Source: Diprion similis (taxonomy: Eukaryota; Arthropoda; Insecta; Hymenoptera; Diprionidae). From it: 64,000 nucleotides of DNA. The stretch spans positions 1,434,501 to 1,498,500 of the forward strand of contig NC_060117.1 of assembly GCF_021155765.1 (NCBI RefSeq). The letters run 5' to 3'. Each line of letters starts with the position of its first letter. Positions within the stretch are counted from its first letter, which is position 1. Below, piece after piece: positions 35,901 through 48,828 of the stretch. Position numbers and translations under genes: made by a program. Below the pieces are notes generated by a model. The model was not told where the DNA came from. It saw only the letters and a program-made list of their open reading frames with translations, and searched no databases.

Positions 35901-38065
35901 AACAACGCTGAATCGAATGCAGGCAGCGGAAAACAGTAAGCGACGACAAAGCGACCGTTTACGTGCCTCGTGTACCAAACTTATTGTCGAAAATCTCCTC
36001 TTCCACAGTAATCCACAACGTCAAGTGTTCGTCGTGCAAAACTACGCCAATTCAGGGCCCGAGGTACTCGTGTCTGAGGTGCGCCGGTTATCACCAGTGT
36101 CAAGGTTGTTTTCTACTCGGAAAAGCAACGAGCAAACACAAGCTGAAACATCCGGTCAGGGAGTACTGTGTAAAGGTATTTTTCGAGTTGCAGAAACTAT
36201 TGTTTTTTGTTTTTTTATGAGGGGAAAAGTTCACCCATGGTAGTCCCAAATCTTGTTTTCAGACGTCGAACAGAGAAGTGACGAAGCTGATCATCGAACT
36301 GATCAGAAACAAGCTGAGACTGTGCCCATCGAGGACAGTAATAGCAGATCCTGACGAGCCACCGCCAGAGATGCAGCAGTGAGTTTGACCGGCGTTCGCG
36401 CATCGGATTTTCACAAGTTTTTCAATCGATCTAAGATAATTTTCTTCGTCGCAGTTTAACGAACGACGAAAAGGACGGGGACAACGTGTCGCTGAGGAGC
36501 ACGGTCAGGAGGAAAGTACTAAACAATCCACAACGTGAGTTGCAGAGCATAATAAGCCACCTCGAAGACGAAAACAGGCAGCTGCAAGCCGAGCTTTTGG
36601 AACTGTGCGGGACCAGAGCGGAGAGACTTCAGCGTCACAGAGCAACGATCGAGTCGCAACTTCAGCGTCTCAAGATTTTGAAGGTTTTTTTTCTTGTCTC
36701 TTTTGTCAGAACGTTAAATTTAGCGACGATGAAATTAGGTTTTGGGACGAGATCGAATTAAGTCGCGCTCAATGACTATGTTTTTTTTACCATATTTCAG
36801 AAATACCTCTTCAACCAGCCTGTTCAACCGCGCGTCATGACGCACATGGAAAGCACTCCCATGCTGCGTCCGATAGCTTCGAGAGTGACGCCGTTACCCT
36901 TGGAGTTTGAGCTCAGTCCAATCGTTCAGCAAGGAACAATCGAGAGAAAATTTAAGCGCGACTCGACTCTGAAAGGAAGAGACGCGCTGGCTATAGAAAA
37001 CCTCGATTCGAGCCCTGTTACTTCTATGAATTCACGGAGAGACAAACTGAGGACGCAATCGTGCACAGATTCAAACTATCCGAGTTCTGGATTTGGCGGA
37101 AATCTCTCGGAATTCACGCCCGTCGATTTGAGCACCTGGATTGGCGGTGAGGAAATTTTTAGTCTATCTTATTTGGCGTGAATCTCGATTTCTTTCTCTG
37201 CGATTCAAGACTTTCGTTGTTCTCGTAATTTGAACATTGTTATTTATTGATATTCACATATGAAAGAACGACGAAACTAACTGTCCCATGAAATTGAAGT
37301 TAGTAACATTACTTCGACGATGTATGTTCAGAAAAAATCAATTCTTGGATCTTTAGAATATTCTGAAATTCAGCGAGTAAGTATAATAACAAAGAAAATA
37401 TGTTAATTAGATTTGAAAAGTCAACTCTTTGAAAATCGTTGTGAAATTGAAAAGTAACAGATGTTTTCCATGACGTTTCGATTTCGTTACGTTACCGTCA
37501 TAAGGAAGAATCAATTACAGGTGGGAAGGGAGCGAATGGAACGGGGCTGGTACCAAGCGGAAGTGGATTTTCGCAGTGGCTGCGATCGGGTAATACAGGA
37601 GAGAAGCCGGTAAAGCCAGTGGCGACGAGCAGTTCGCACGGGGATTCCCCACCGGCTGTTTCTCATTCGCCAATCGGATTGCCGAGAGAGAATAACACGC
37701 CGTCGTCTCTCCAGCGTCCTGACAAACATTCGCAGCACAGTAGTTTGCAGAATATCCAAGGCGACCTGAACGACATATTGGATAGACTGCAGAACATGGT
37801 GGCCAACGATTCTCTGCTCGAAGGTAAGAAAACTTCTCCAGAGTCCGATGATTGCGAGTTGTTTGTCTTTAATCCTTATTCAACGATCATCGAACAACGT
37901 CAATCCTTTCCTTGTGTGACAGGGTCACGTGCCCGTGTTGCAGGATCGTTCAGCGCCAATGATAATTGCGAGCTTAAACGAGCAGCTACGGAAATGGAGG
38001 ATCTTTTAACCGGGCTTATTGAAGGCATGGAGTCCAGAAAGGGAAAACTTGCAACGGTAGTATAA
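32928..38065 (+). CDS. Divergent dystrophin/dystrobrevin-superfamily protein (WW, EF-hand region, ZZ, coiled coil)
   Basis: Thirteen exons join in phase to 765 residues: 32928-33025, 33088-33170, 34509-34566, 34730-34866, 35086-35293, 35367-35610, 35770-35935, 36009-36175, 36263-36378, 36455-36683, 36801-37146, 37521-37823 and 37923-38065. The WW domain has Trp66, Trp88 and Pro91 (GGVPYYIN, then TEWDHPRM). The next 230 residues match the dystrophin EF-hand region (SYRTAAKMRILHRDL; DKYGYLYQQLAD). A ZZ zinc finger covers about 338-387 (Cys338-x2-Cys341, YSCLRC, CQGC, HKLKH). A coiled coil follows at about 450-501 (LQSIISHLEDENRQLQAEL). There is no actin-binding or spectrin-repeat region. The family links actin cytoskeleton to membrane. 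Length and domains suggest an orthologue of fly discontinuous actin hexagon or of dystrotelin, but I cannot choose between them. The first two exons rest on phase only, and the exon 10 donor (GTTTTT) is weak. Confidence 0.85.
37295..37505. mobile_element. Second copy of the TGAAGTTAGTAAC MITE
   Basis: TGAAGTTAGTAACATTACT at 37295 matches the left end of the element at 31617, and GTTACGTTACCGTCA near 37490-37505 may be a decayed right end. The copy lies wholly inside intron 10 (37147-37520) of the dystrophin-like gene. Confidence 0.4.
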
Positions 38066-39600
38066 AACCAAACGAATAATAATAATATAGGTATGACAAG
38101 CTCTCTACGAAGCTTGGCGAGGCACAAGAGGCTTTTTTATCAAACCAGAAATGAAAGTTTTGCAACATTTTCTTACTTTAAAAGAATATACATACGTGTA
38201 TGTATGTAATTTGTATATGAAACTACTTTACCTGTAATACTTTGCGTGGAAATATTTTTTAATTCATTTAATCCAATTCCACCTTTTACAAAAAAAAAAA
38301 AACCGATATCTTTGAACAGAGATGCTTCGCGGAAGCGATTTATTGCAATTACAAAGATAAAAATTTCATACGATTGTAGGTATAAGCGTAATCGAAACAA
38401 ACACTGCCCTTGCAATTTAGTATTACTGTAAGATGTACGAAAAGAAGACAGTAACTTTTTTTAATTTTATATGATTATATAAAATATTGCAATTACCAGA
38501 TGCAATTGTAAAAATGCGAGTATTTCAAATACGTTAAAAATGCATTTATAGTTTATATGCACACATTATAATTTTACTCATTATTATGTATATCAGTATC
38601 ACGCACATGAAATTATTTTACCTATTATACCTAGATATGTATGTACATACCATGTACGTAAACGCAATGCCTTTTTGATATTAAATTTTATACTATTTCT
38701 AAAATTCTGCACAGGTTTTCAGCTTCATTATGTCGTTTCCCCATTTTTATTTTCTCTTGAAACCTAATTTAAAAATTTTAATCGTTCAACTCAGTCTTGA
38801 CCCGCCTATTTCTAGGCAACTGTATTTACGTAGGTGAAAGGATTGCCTATACACAGGCGTGTTCATAAGTCGATCTCTCAGCGTCAACTGAAGATATTCT
38901 ACGACCTCGTGGATAATTGCAACGGATAAAATATTAGAGGGGAAATTAAAAAAAAATCATCTTACGTGTGACTGATCTCAAATCCTGCGTTGATGAAATT
39001 CTTGGAAATCCATCCGATTCAACTGCAAAACGATTTACCGAGTGCCGAGCGAACGGAATAACCAGTGGCCATTTTCAAAACTGACAAACCGCTCACTTCA
39101 CGCCGGTCGCGATTTTTTTTCATGATACAAATTTGAAACATATTTCGTATGGAAATAAATGACGTCAATGAAATAGAAACTAACTAAATACACGGTTTGG
39201 AGCTAAAACCATCTCCTTGATTATCGACATAACCGTTGGATGAAACTAAACCATGTTCATCACACTTCGAGCAGATAACAATATCACAACTATATTTGTA
39301 CATACAAGCGTTGACTGAGGATCTATATTAATAACGATGAAAAACAAGTCGGCCATAACCATACAAGGAAATTGTAACTGGTTACGCCGGAACACAGCAG
39401 CATCGTGTAATTAAACTTTAGATGGCACTTGTAGTTTCGATCGCGTGAGAAAAACAATCCGTATCAACAAGTTACACACGCGCGAAGAAGCTAAGAATTG
39501 ACAGTCACTTGTATAGCCGTTAAACAGCGTTAAAATTAGGGGCAAAGCATCGCACAACACGTTCAGCACACCAGACATCGATTTTCAATCAATAATAACG
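38066..39600. other. Intergenic stretch with no gene I can support
   Basis: This holds the probable 3' UTR of the dystrophin-like gene, then AT-rich sequence. On the minus strand, 39072-39039 reads MATGYSVRSAL and then meets a GTAAAT donor in frame. That looks like a first coding exon, but I found no convincing partner exon. Confidence 0.4.
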
Positions 39601-39656
39601 TTCACTCGCTCTCGTCAAGTCGGATAATAATGAGAAAACATTCAAAAGAATCTTAC

Positions 39657-39900
39657 CCGACGGTCGACCGCGATACTCTGAAGCTGGTCACTATTCAACG
39701 CCTGGAAATGATCAGTCAATTGTTTCGGCCCGCGAATCGTTCGAATACCTGTGGCGTCCGTTATTTCACACCTGCAACTAAAATATCCACTTAAGTAATA
39801 GTAAAATCGATCCGTAAAATGAGATTTAATTTTAGCGTTATGAAAAAGCTGATACCATATGATAATCAAGTGAGATTTACCGCTTGTTGCGTTGTTTCAT
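39657..39900 (-). CDS. Two orphan coding-like exons of an unidentified gene
   Basis: On the minus strand, 39900-39881 (ATG, reading MKQRNK, then donor GTAAAT) and 39771-39657 (after TTGCAG, reading CEITDATGIRTIRGPKQLTD and on to AVDRR, then donor GTAAGA) join in phase to 45 codons. Both junctions are good splice sites and the second exon is fully open. I do not recognise the protein and found no phase-0 continuation. It could also be untranslated exons of starvin, with the dystrophin-like gene nested in a starvin intron. Confidence 0.3.
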
Positions 39901-40865
39901 AGATTAATTTCCAAGCTTCTTTCATCAGCATCTCCAGGTTTGCCAACCGAGCGATTCAACAGATTTCAACCAGTTTTACCAACCGACTTGATTTTTTCGC
40001 CAGGGATTAGGGAAGATGTTGGGCGGCTGAAGAAGAGAAGGATGTGAGCCTCGCGTCAGTTGGGTTCAACACGCTAGAACAGGATCGCTCTGATTTTTCC
40101 ATGGAAAAGCAAAGAGTCAGGACACAGTTAAGTCTAACCCAAAAAAAAAAAAAAAAAAAGAATTCCGGGCTCTCGTCGAAGCGAACGTCTCGATCACGCG
40201 ACCCGCGACGTGCTAAAATGCATTCGATAATTACATAATAATTCCGAATGACATGACATGACAGCATCGAACACACACACACGAGACGCATTCACACGAA
40301 TTCATTTACGTGTTCCGCCAGACGGCAAACGTCAAAGGGAGTGAAAAATCACTAAACAGGGAACAAAGCAATAAAAATAAACATTCCAAGGGATTTTCAC
40401 GCGATTTTCGCCTCTTTCAGAATAACTTCTCCAATTTCCAGCTATATTTATTCATCACCGCTTTTCTGATAATAATATTTGAATTATTCATCAGGCATGT
40501 GGTTTTCCTATATTCAGTTAACTAATCGCTTCTTCTGTACTACATATTCCACATTTTTGAGTAATTTTAATCCAGGTTGTCGCTCTGTTATGACACGTTT
40601 TAGAGTATGAGTCTCCGACGTTTCCCGTTGTCGATTCGCCTCTTCCACTTCTCGTCAGTTTATCTTCTTCATCTTGCTTCGGCAGTCGAAGGTGAAATTG
40701 GCTGATCGCGAAGTTTCGTTTCACTTCCGTCGCCTCACGCTCAAAGTCCTTTTTTCCTGTATTCCAGTAGCCTGTGGTCAATCAACGGCAATTGACGCCT
40801 GACCGACTTCTCCGGGGAGGGAGGAAACCGACTGCGAGAAAACGAAGAAACCATCGTCAGCAATC

Positions 40866-41786
40866 ATGCCTGCCCCACCTCCGCCGCCTCCCAGCCTTCC
40901 AGAGGCCCCATCCAGGGACAAAACTGCCGACAATCGCCAGTCCGAGTCCCTTCCGCCCTGGGCCAAGATTACGCTGACTTCAGCCGAGGCTGAGATTGAG
41001 AAACTCATATCCAGAAACGAGCTCAAGGATGCCGAAGTCACCTACTTTTGCCAGGTTGAACCGATCCTGCAGGACGGACCTCAGTAAGTCACCGACCGTC
41101 TTGAAGCTCGATTCCTTGACGAAAGAAGCAAGATTTATTAAAAAAATTACGCTGTTTATATTTTTGAAAAACAGATGCGGCCTCGTTGCACTAGCGATGG
41201 CGTCGCAAGAGTACACCAAGCCAGTCTCGGTTACGCAGCTGCTAGCGGAGGCCAGAGTGAGGGGCTTTACGCAGCACGGAGAAGTCTACAGCGTCGACTA
41301 CATGGGAACACTGGCGGCTGAATACCTGCCCGAACACAGGCCTGATATTCTGATAGATTTGCAGACTTGTCCAGATTCGTTGACGCACGCACTCGCCCAC
41401 GGAGCGATGGTCCTCATTCCGTACGATTCGGACTTCAATCACGCTCCGTGTTTAAAAAGGGGACACAAAGCGCACTGGGCGTTGCTGGTGGGTCTTATTT
41501 CGTCGAGGTAAGTCGTAGAAAAGGACGCAAAGATAACTACTAGACAACGTTTGGTGTCACAAAGTAACTTGTCCCTCGTTTCAGACAAGGCTATCACGTC
41601 CTGGCCCGCCACGGCAAGTCTCGTCATCTAGCCTGCTGGCCTCTGCGGGATCTGATCGAGAGCAACGGGAACTTGGAGGAGGAAGGTGCCGCCAGGCACG
41701 CCGGAGGCTACGTCGTGCCCAAAGGCGGTGTCGGAGGACAAAGAGGTCTGCGTGGCAGAGCGCTGGCCCTTCATCCGTACATCTAG
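40866..41786 (+). CDS. ACTMAP: Actin maturation protease (ACTMAP, C19orf54 family)
   Basis: Three exons (40866-41083, 41175-41507, 41585-41786) give 250 residues. ACTMAP is a cytosolic cysteine protease that removes the acetylated N-terminal residue from newly made actin. The family signature is clear: a proline-rich N-terminus (PAPPPPPPSLP), GPQCGLVALAM with the presumed nucleophile Cys74, HGEVYSVDYMG, the central IPYDSDFNHAPC, GHKAHWALL with the presumed catalytic His173, and a VVPKGGVGGQRGLRGRALAL end. Length fits a short invertebrate member; the human protein is longer, mainly at the N-terminus. The start is the first ATG in the exon, before the proline tract. A TTCCAG acceptor at about 40769 suggests a spliced 5' UTR. 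Confidence 0.92.
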
Positions 41787-41952
41787 ACATACATGGTGGA
41801 GGATAAACGGCAGGAAGTCCAACATCTGCGGGGAGTCGATTATAAATCCCAAAGAATAATGTAATTTTTACAGAAATTTTAAAATCGTGTGAGCCAGAGA
41901 GAAAGGAAAATAAGTCGAGAAGTATCTATGATCACGGCGATAAAGTGATGGA

Positions 41953-41984
41953 AATAAAAATGGCAATCAGCACTACGAATAAAC
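41953..41984 (+). terminator. Polyadenylation signal candidates for ACTMAP
   Basis: AATAAA occurs at 41953-41958 and 41979-41984, about 170-200 bases after the stop codon. Confidence 0.4.
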
Positions 41985-41989
41985 TCGCG

Positions 41990-42983
41990 AAAAGAGTGAA
42001 TTAGAAACACAAGAAACGTTGAAGAACAACGCGATCCATTGTAAGCTGTTTAAGATCTTCGTCGTCTAAATTGAAAACTTCAGATTCGGAATTTTCATTT
42101 TCTCCTTTTTCTCATACGGTTTCTTTGGATTTAGCAATTTCTCTACTACATGTCGATCGATGACATATACTTGCGATATAAAATGAATCTGAATCGTCTA
42201 GATCAAACATGCGAATGTCGCATGAAATGATGAAAAATTGAGCAAAAAAAAAAAAAAAGAAACTATTATAATTAGGTAGGCAGATTATCAAAATGATTAT
42301 GCATCATTGTATGAAAATAATACGATCAAAAATCCGAATCGTGAAAAAGTTCGGTTCAGCTTTTTACGGAATCATAGTAAAAATACCACTAAAAATTTAT
42401 CATATTATTTATGTAACGAATATTTAAATTATCAAATGTAAATTCGATTATTTATCATTGGTTAAGTTTGCGTCCCTCCAAAGAGATGAAAGAACATTTA
42501 ACGCCAAAAAACAGAACATAGCTCGTTAAGTATGGGCACTAGTTTAGTAAGAATCGTGAATATCGAACAAATACCTAGTTAAGTATGTAAATTCGTTTAA
42601 ATGTTAAATTGTTTTTTGTTCTATGTTGTTATTTTAAAAACGTTTTCTTTTCTTTTCTTTTCACTTACGTTGTTTCTGTTCCGAAATTCGCTACCATTGT
42701 TAAATTCGCGTTTTAACGCATTTCTAAACACATCCAATTAATCATAAACATACTTTATACATATATATATATATATACATATGTGTATAAAATATATATA
42801 CATATATATAGGTATATGAAAAATAAATTCGCGAATGCAACGCACTGTGTATAAAACCGCGCGTAAGTTGGACTTTTTTCTTTCTTTTTTTTTCCTTTTT
42901 TTTTTTTCTTTATTCCAACAACGTCAACTGCAAAAATGCATTCTCACAGACAATTGCAAATTTGTTAATTATCATTAACGGCA
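41990..42983. other. Intergenic stretch, no gene seen
   Basis: AT-rich sequence with TTTTC runs (about 42645-42662), a (TA)n/(ATAC)n tract (about 42757-42815) and a poly-T region (about 42876-42912). Confidence 0.6.
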
Positions 42984-45684
42984 GTATACCGGGACCATCT
43001 CTAGAAACTAAACAGGAACTGCGCATGCGCGAATTTAAATCCGCCGTCCGTGCAGTCTGGCCACCCCGAGACCCTGCTGTCAAACTCTGTTTCTGTCGGC
43101 GATGTAGTTCACATGCATTTTTGAGGTTAGAATCTCAAGTCATTGAGATAGTCACTCGGAAAGGCTTGGGAAGCATTTGTTATTGAAAATTGATTGTTCA
43201 AAGAACGGTCGGAATTTAATGCTGATGCTCTTTGAAAATTCGTCCTATTCGATTGAAACAAGAAATCTGTTCAAATGTTGGGTGCTTGGAAGAAACGAAG
43301 CAGGTAGGTGGGGACAATTTATTCAATCATTTTCATTACTTCATACATTATGAATAACAATGAAATTTTTTTCTTTCAACAGAAAATACAGCCAAAATAA
43401 TAGCATCTCTGCTGTTAGCTGATGTCTTCTCTTCCCATTCAATTCGTGACACATGCAGAGATCATCGGCCACTTTTGTTGGTTGGAAAAGGAAGTTGTAG
43501 ATCTTACGGTTTCTTTCAATTTCAAATCTAATCTAAAGAAATCTAATCCGAAGAGTAAAACTCAGAAACATTCTGTGACACAAGTTAAAAATCAACATTT
43601 TCAAAATGTGCCTCAGTAATTAACTTTAAGGATAATCATGTTTTAGAGTAATGTTCAGAACATTCATATGAAAATATTGACTTATCGGATTCAACATTGT
43701 ACCCCTTGTTCCTTTGAAACAAATGAATATCTAATTTTCACTGAAGTTCATGAAAATATTTACTTAAACCTAAATCCAATACAATATCTTGTTCATAGTG
43801 CTCCGAACATCATCCAGTAACATGAATATCCGGAAGGAATCCCTCTGTCGCAGAAACCGTTATAAGGTTCTTTGTTTTTAACTTGTGCCACTAGATAACT
43901 TTTGCATTGCAGATTCCATTTCCAATCTTAGGATGAGATTTTTTGTTTCGAACAGTGTTAACATGGGATGCAGAATTAATTGTAATAAATGGAGATTCAC
44001 AAACTCTCAGTTTCAATGAAGGACCATTGTAAGAGTATAAAATTGAATCTGGTTTCAAGCTTTCAATAAGTTACCGGATGACTCCCTGATAAAGATTCAT
44101 CATAAAAAAGTTAGCCAGCAAGTAAGTCCTATTGTAGACAAAGTGATCATTTGTAACGTGTACTAGTAAGTGAATGCATTCCTTAGACCTTGCTGGGGTT
44201 GAACGAGGCTCAAGCACGGATGATAGCTGCAACTAGCTAGTCAGATGATACTGTCGATTAATATTGATTTTAAAGACATTTTCAACTGAAGTTATCCAAC
44301 ATTTTTAGATTGAGATTGGTTCAGTTTACACATCAAAATTCATCCTTGGAATATGATTTAACACTTGAAACACTATTCATCTGAATTGAATACCAAGAGA
44401 GTGAAAAATAAAATATCAAAACTGCCGAAAATAAAATTTGAAAAATAATGCGGGCCAATAATACTGCTTGGATTACAATGGTGCACGGAATGATTGCTCT
44501 GTAAAATTAGTTAGCAGCAATTGTTGAATAACAAACTTATTACTATTGGCTCGATAGATCTAAAATGATGGAATATTCAAACACCATGATCTGTAGTGTG
44601 TCGTGCTCTTCAATTTTGCCACGACTGATGTTCAGAAGGTGGCGATGACCAGAAGAAATTCCTTCGGATACCTGTTGTCTAATGGAACAACGGAACAACC
44701 AGGTTCGATGGTTGGAACGGTGGCACCAATCGAGAAACTAGGGTCCTAGCCACCAAAACGTTTCGACCATCAGGTAAGGTATGATTTTCATCCTATTATC
44801 CAAACTTGAAACTTCAAGTCTGTCAGAACAAACGAATTTTATCATTGAATACATGTGAAAATATTGTAATATGCAAATATCATAGTATCAGAAATTTACT
44901 TACACGCTTCAACGCCTGACAACTTTAGTCTCGCTTCGATGATGTTTGTTTCCCACATGAAAATATTAAAAGATATTATCATCAGACAAGAGCTTCTAAT
45001 TGTTTTGAATACCACTAATTTTCAATAAATTGCGACAGAAAAACGAATTGCTACTTTTTGTACTCCTAAGCTTTGTGTTTCAAGATACACTATTTCTTTT
45101 ATTCCTTGTTACTGATTTTATTTTAATATTTCATGTTCATTGGCACTGATTACTGGCTTCCGGAGCACTGCACTGTAACAAATTTACTCTGGAGCAACCC
45201 TCTACTGGGTTTCAACAATCCATTTATTTTTAATTTTATGTAAATAAAGAATCTGTTTGAAATAAACAATATTTTTACTTACCTGCCTCAGTTTGTCTAG
45301 ACTCCCACTCGTTGATGACGTTCCACATTTAATTTCAGTTTTCTTCTTTCAATAAATAACTGATCCAATTTCTGTAGCTTTTGATATTTGTTTCTCCATT
45401 GACGCCTTTATTGTGTCGATTAAATATCTGCTAATATCAACTACGGTATTGCTGAATGACACTTTTCTTAGAAAATTCACGATAAGTAGGAATAAATAAC
45501 AACCTAACCTCAATACGCTACTTTACGCGCGAGATATTCAGAGCCTTGTCACATTTCGTGTACGTTGGTCGCCTTGGTTAGCTGACGAAAATTACTCCGC
45601 GGGGCAATTTCGCTGGCCAATGAAATTGAATCATTTGGCGCATGCGCAGTTCCTGTTTAGTTTCTAGAGATGGTCCCGGTATAC
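42984..45684. mobile_element. 2.7 kb DNA transposon with perfect 47-bp terminal inverted repeats
   Basis: Bases 42984-43030 (starting GTATACCGGGACCATCTCTA, ending GCGCATGCGC) are repeated exactly in reverse complement at 45638-45684. GTATAC is itself a palindrome, so it could be either the outermost part of the inverted repeat or a 6-bp target duplication, with the element then starting at CGGGACC. No long reading frame remains, so the copy is non-autonomous or decayed. Two minus-strand stretches (44958 to 44904 and 45328 to 45283) begin ATGTGG and run open to GTAAGT donors, like remnants of duplicated exons. I cannot assign a superfamily. Confidence 0.8.
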
Positions 45685-47628
45685 ATTGTAAAAAATACCA
45701 ATTATAATGATAATTACCGATTATGAACAATATAACTGTAATCTCTAGTCAAGAGTTAACAATGAAAGATACAAAATGATAAAAAACGAATGTAGAAAAT
45801 GCAAATTTTCGATAAACTATAGATATTTTAATCAGGTAAATAACGTAACGTGTTATATATATATATATATATATATATTATAAATATTTGGATTTAATCA
45901 TTGCTCTTTGTTGAAAATATATTCAATATCATTCAATTATTATCAATTAAATGTTTATATTTATATGTATACGTATTAAATATATTAAAACGTATATATA
46001 CATATAATTATAAAACGTAAATTATGTATGTAACGAATATGCGATGTTGAAAAAACGAATTATTTCAATGAAATGGTCTTGTAAGAAAATCATTTGAGGA
46101 TAAAGAGAAAAAAGAAGAAAAACAAACGTGTGTGTCTATACCTATCTATATACTTACTGTATAAAAAGAAGTGTCAACAAAAGTTACTCCACGGCAATTT
46201 ACAGCGTACGAAGGATGTAACGATGAATATAATTAACAATCGTCTTCCTTTGCCATTTGTCGTAATGCTGCATATTAGACAGAGACGAGAGATTTTAATA
46301 TTTCTTTACAACATAGAAATAAACATTTTCAAAAACAAGGAAACAATACCAATAATAACAACAACAACAATAAAAACCAGGCAAGATGTATTGAACGTAT
46401 CACTTACGATATATTGACGACGTCGACTTCTGACAAAGTGGCCTTTACATTGTCGCTGGAAGAAATAATAATAAGAATAAGAATAACAACAACAACAACA
46501 ACAACATGATATTATGGTATGTGATTTTAATTGTGCTCTTAATTATTATTATACACCTCATAGTAATGTGTAAACAAACGAACGAACGAAAGAAAATATT
46601 GTTATGTCTTAGAAATTTGAGAATTTATTTCATATTGTTTGTTTGTTTGTTTGTTTATTTATCAATTTCTTGACTTCTAAATCAACCGAGAAACGTTTGC
46701 TAAACCATGTTTCCTTCTCTCTATTATTACGAATTATTTTCTGAACGCTTTTTCAAACGGTAAATATGTAGTATTATTCGTGTATAAAAACAGGCTAGAC
46801 AAGGTGTTTCTAAAAATTCAATCACACCGGTGATGTATCAAGGAAATAAAACTACGGCTACGAGTATCTGAGCTGAGGGCGCGTAACAAAATCTTTGTAA
46901 AAAGGAAAAATGCGTTACACTTATATTTCAAGCTTACAAACATCAACAACATTATTAATTCTTAATAATAACTATCAATATTTTCGTAATCACTATATTT
47001 ACCGTTAAATTATTCGTCTTAAATTTTACTTATTGTTGCTTATTGATTATTTATTTAACATACACATACGTATGCAAATATGTTATGTATACATATATGT
47101 ATATTGTATCATTTATTTGTTTCTTAGATAAACTAGCGGCTTTTTTATTATCATTATTATTATTATTATTATTATTATTACTACTGTAATTTTCTATCGC
47201 TCTAATTATTACTCGAGTCAGCTGCAGCTTTTTCATTCTCTGTTTATCAGTTACGTTATATATTAGCGTGCCCCACGTGAGAAAACGATTAGTTCGATCG
47301 TTGACATAATTTTAAGGATATTATTATTTCAACAATTCGCCAGGCTATTTTATTTTCAGTCTAAGTATCGTCTTTCGTTATACAATATTATCATTATTAG
47401 CATTTTGTCACATATTAATGATTATTCCGAAACAATATTTATGTAGGTAAATTGAATTATATAATAATTATTATATATTTTATATTATATAATATTATTA
47501 TATAATAATTGTAACAGTTTTCTACGGCTATCTTCCAATGACAGACGAAAATGTCCGTTATTGTTATTATTACTATTATTGTTATCGTTAGCGATTACTT
47601 TGTGTTCTTGAACCAGTTTAATTTCATT

Positions 47629-47659
<31 letters not shown>

Positions 47660-48794
47660 ACAGGTATTCCGTTCGTCGGGGGGAGACATTAAAAAGAATT
47701 TGTGAAATCGATTCGACAGAAATAAACAACAACCGGTCGAGAGAGACGAGTAACGAGGGGCGCAATAATTATTTCTATTCTACCGAATAACTTGGGCGGT
47801 ATAGGTATAACAACGTGATATCCTATACCGAATATAACGTTCAATAGTAGTAGTAATAATATATAACTATATCACATGTATAGGTATGTTTAATATTTAT
47901 AAATTACAATATACGTATTACGAAAACCAGGGCGCAGGAAATTTAATCAACTTCTTTCTACCTCTTTTCATTTGTCACCTAACGTGTCAATTTCACTTCT
48001 TTACTTCTCGTCGAACGTATCGACTGATAATTGTACTCCTTCGAAAGAATCCGATATTATTGTTATTTTGAAAATCAGACAAAAAAGAAAAGAAAAAAAA
48101 ATACAGAAAATTGTCGCTCGAATCGAAGGAAGATTGATTTTGTTCGCGACTCGCCTCCTTACGAGGTAATTTAATTAACTACGGTCTAAACTTCTTTTTG
48201 CGATTAAGCAGAATAAAGAGATATTTTAATCATAATATCGACCGATGATTTCAATTTTTTTTTTTCAATATTACACGTATAAGAATGTATATCGCCCTGA
48301 TATTATCGACATTGAAATTTCTCTTACAGGATCAGTTTATAATCCTATCTTTTTTCTTCTCTTTTTTCTTTCTAATAGTTTGTTCTTTTCTTTTCTTTTT
48401 TTTTTCTTTTTAATTATTGTAACAATTGAGCTTTTGGCATCTGCATTATACCGATTGATAATTTCCATTCATTCGTCTAATTGCGTTTACTAATTCTAGC
48501 TCTAGCTTCTTATATTGTTTCTATTTTCTATCTCGTTATCCGAGCTTTGGATATTTCGACTTTGCGACTTTGCGTTATAATAATTACATTGACGGATACA
48601 TCGCGGAGAGAAATTCAATCGTCCTATGCATTTTGACACAGCGTCGATTCCTCAAGTTCCTGGAATCTTTTCATTTATATTCACTCTAGTAAGTCTAGTC
48701 GTTATAAAGGACAATCTCAATTCAACCGATGTGTCGTACCGTAAATTTTACACCCGCAGAGTAATCGCACGATACATAATAATTCATCTAAACG

Positions 48795-48828
<34 letters not shown>

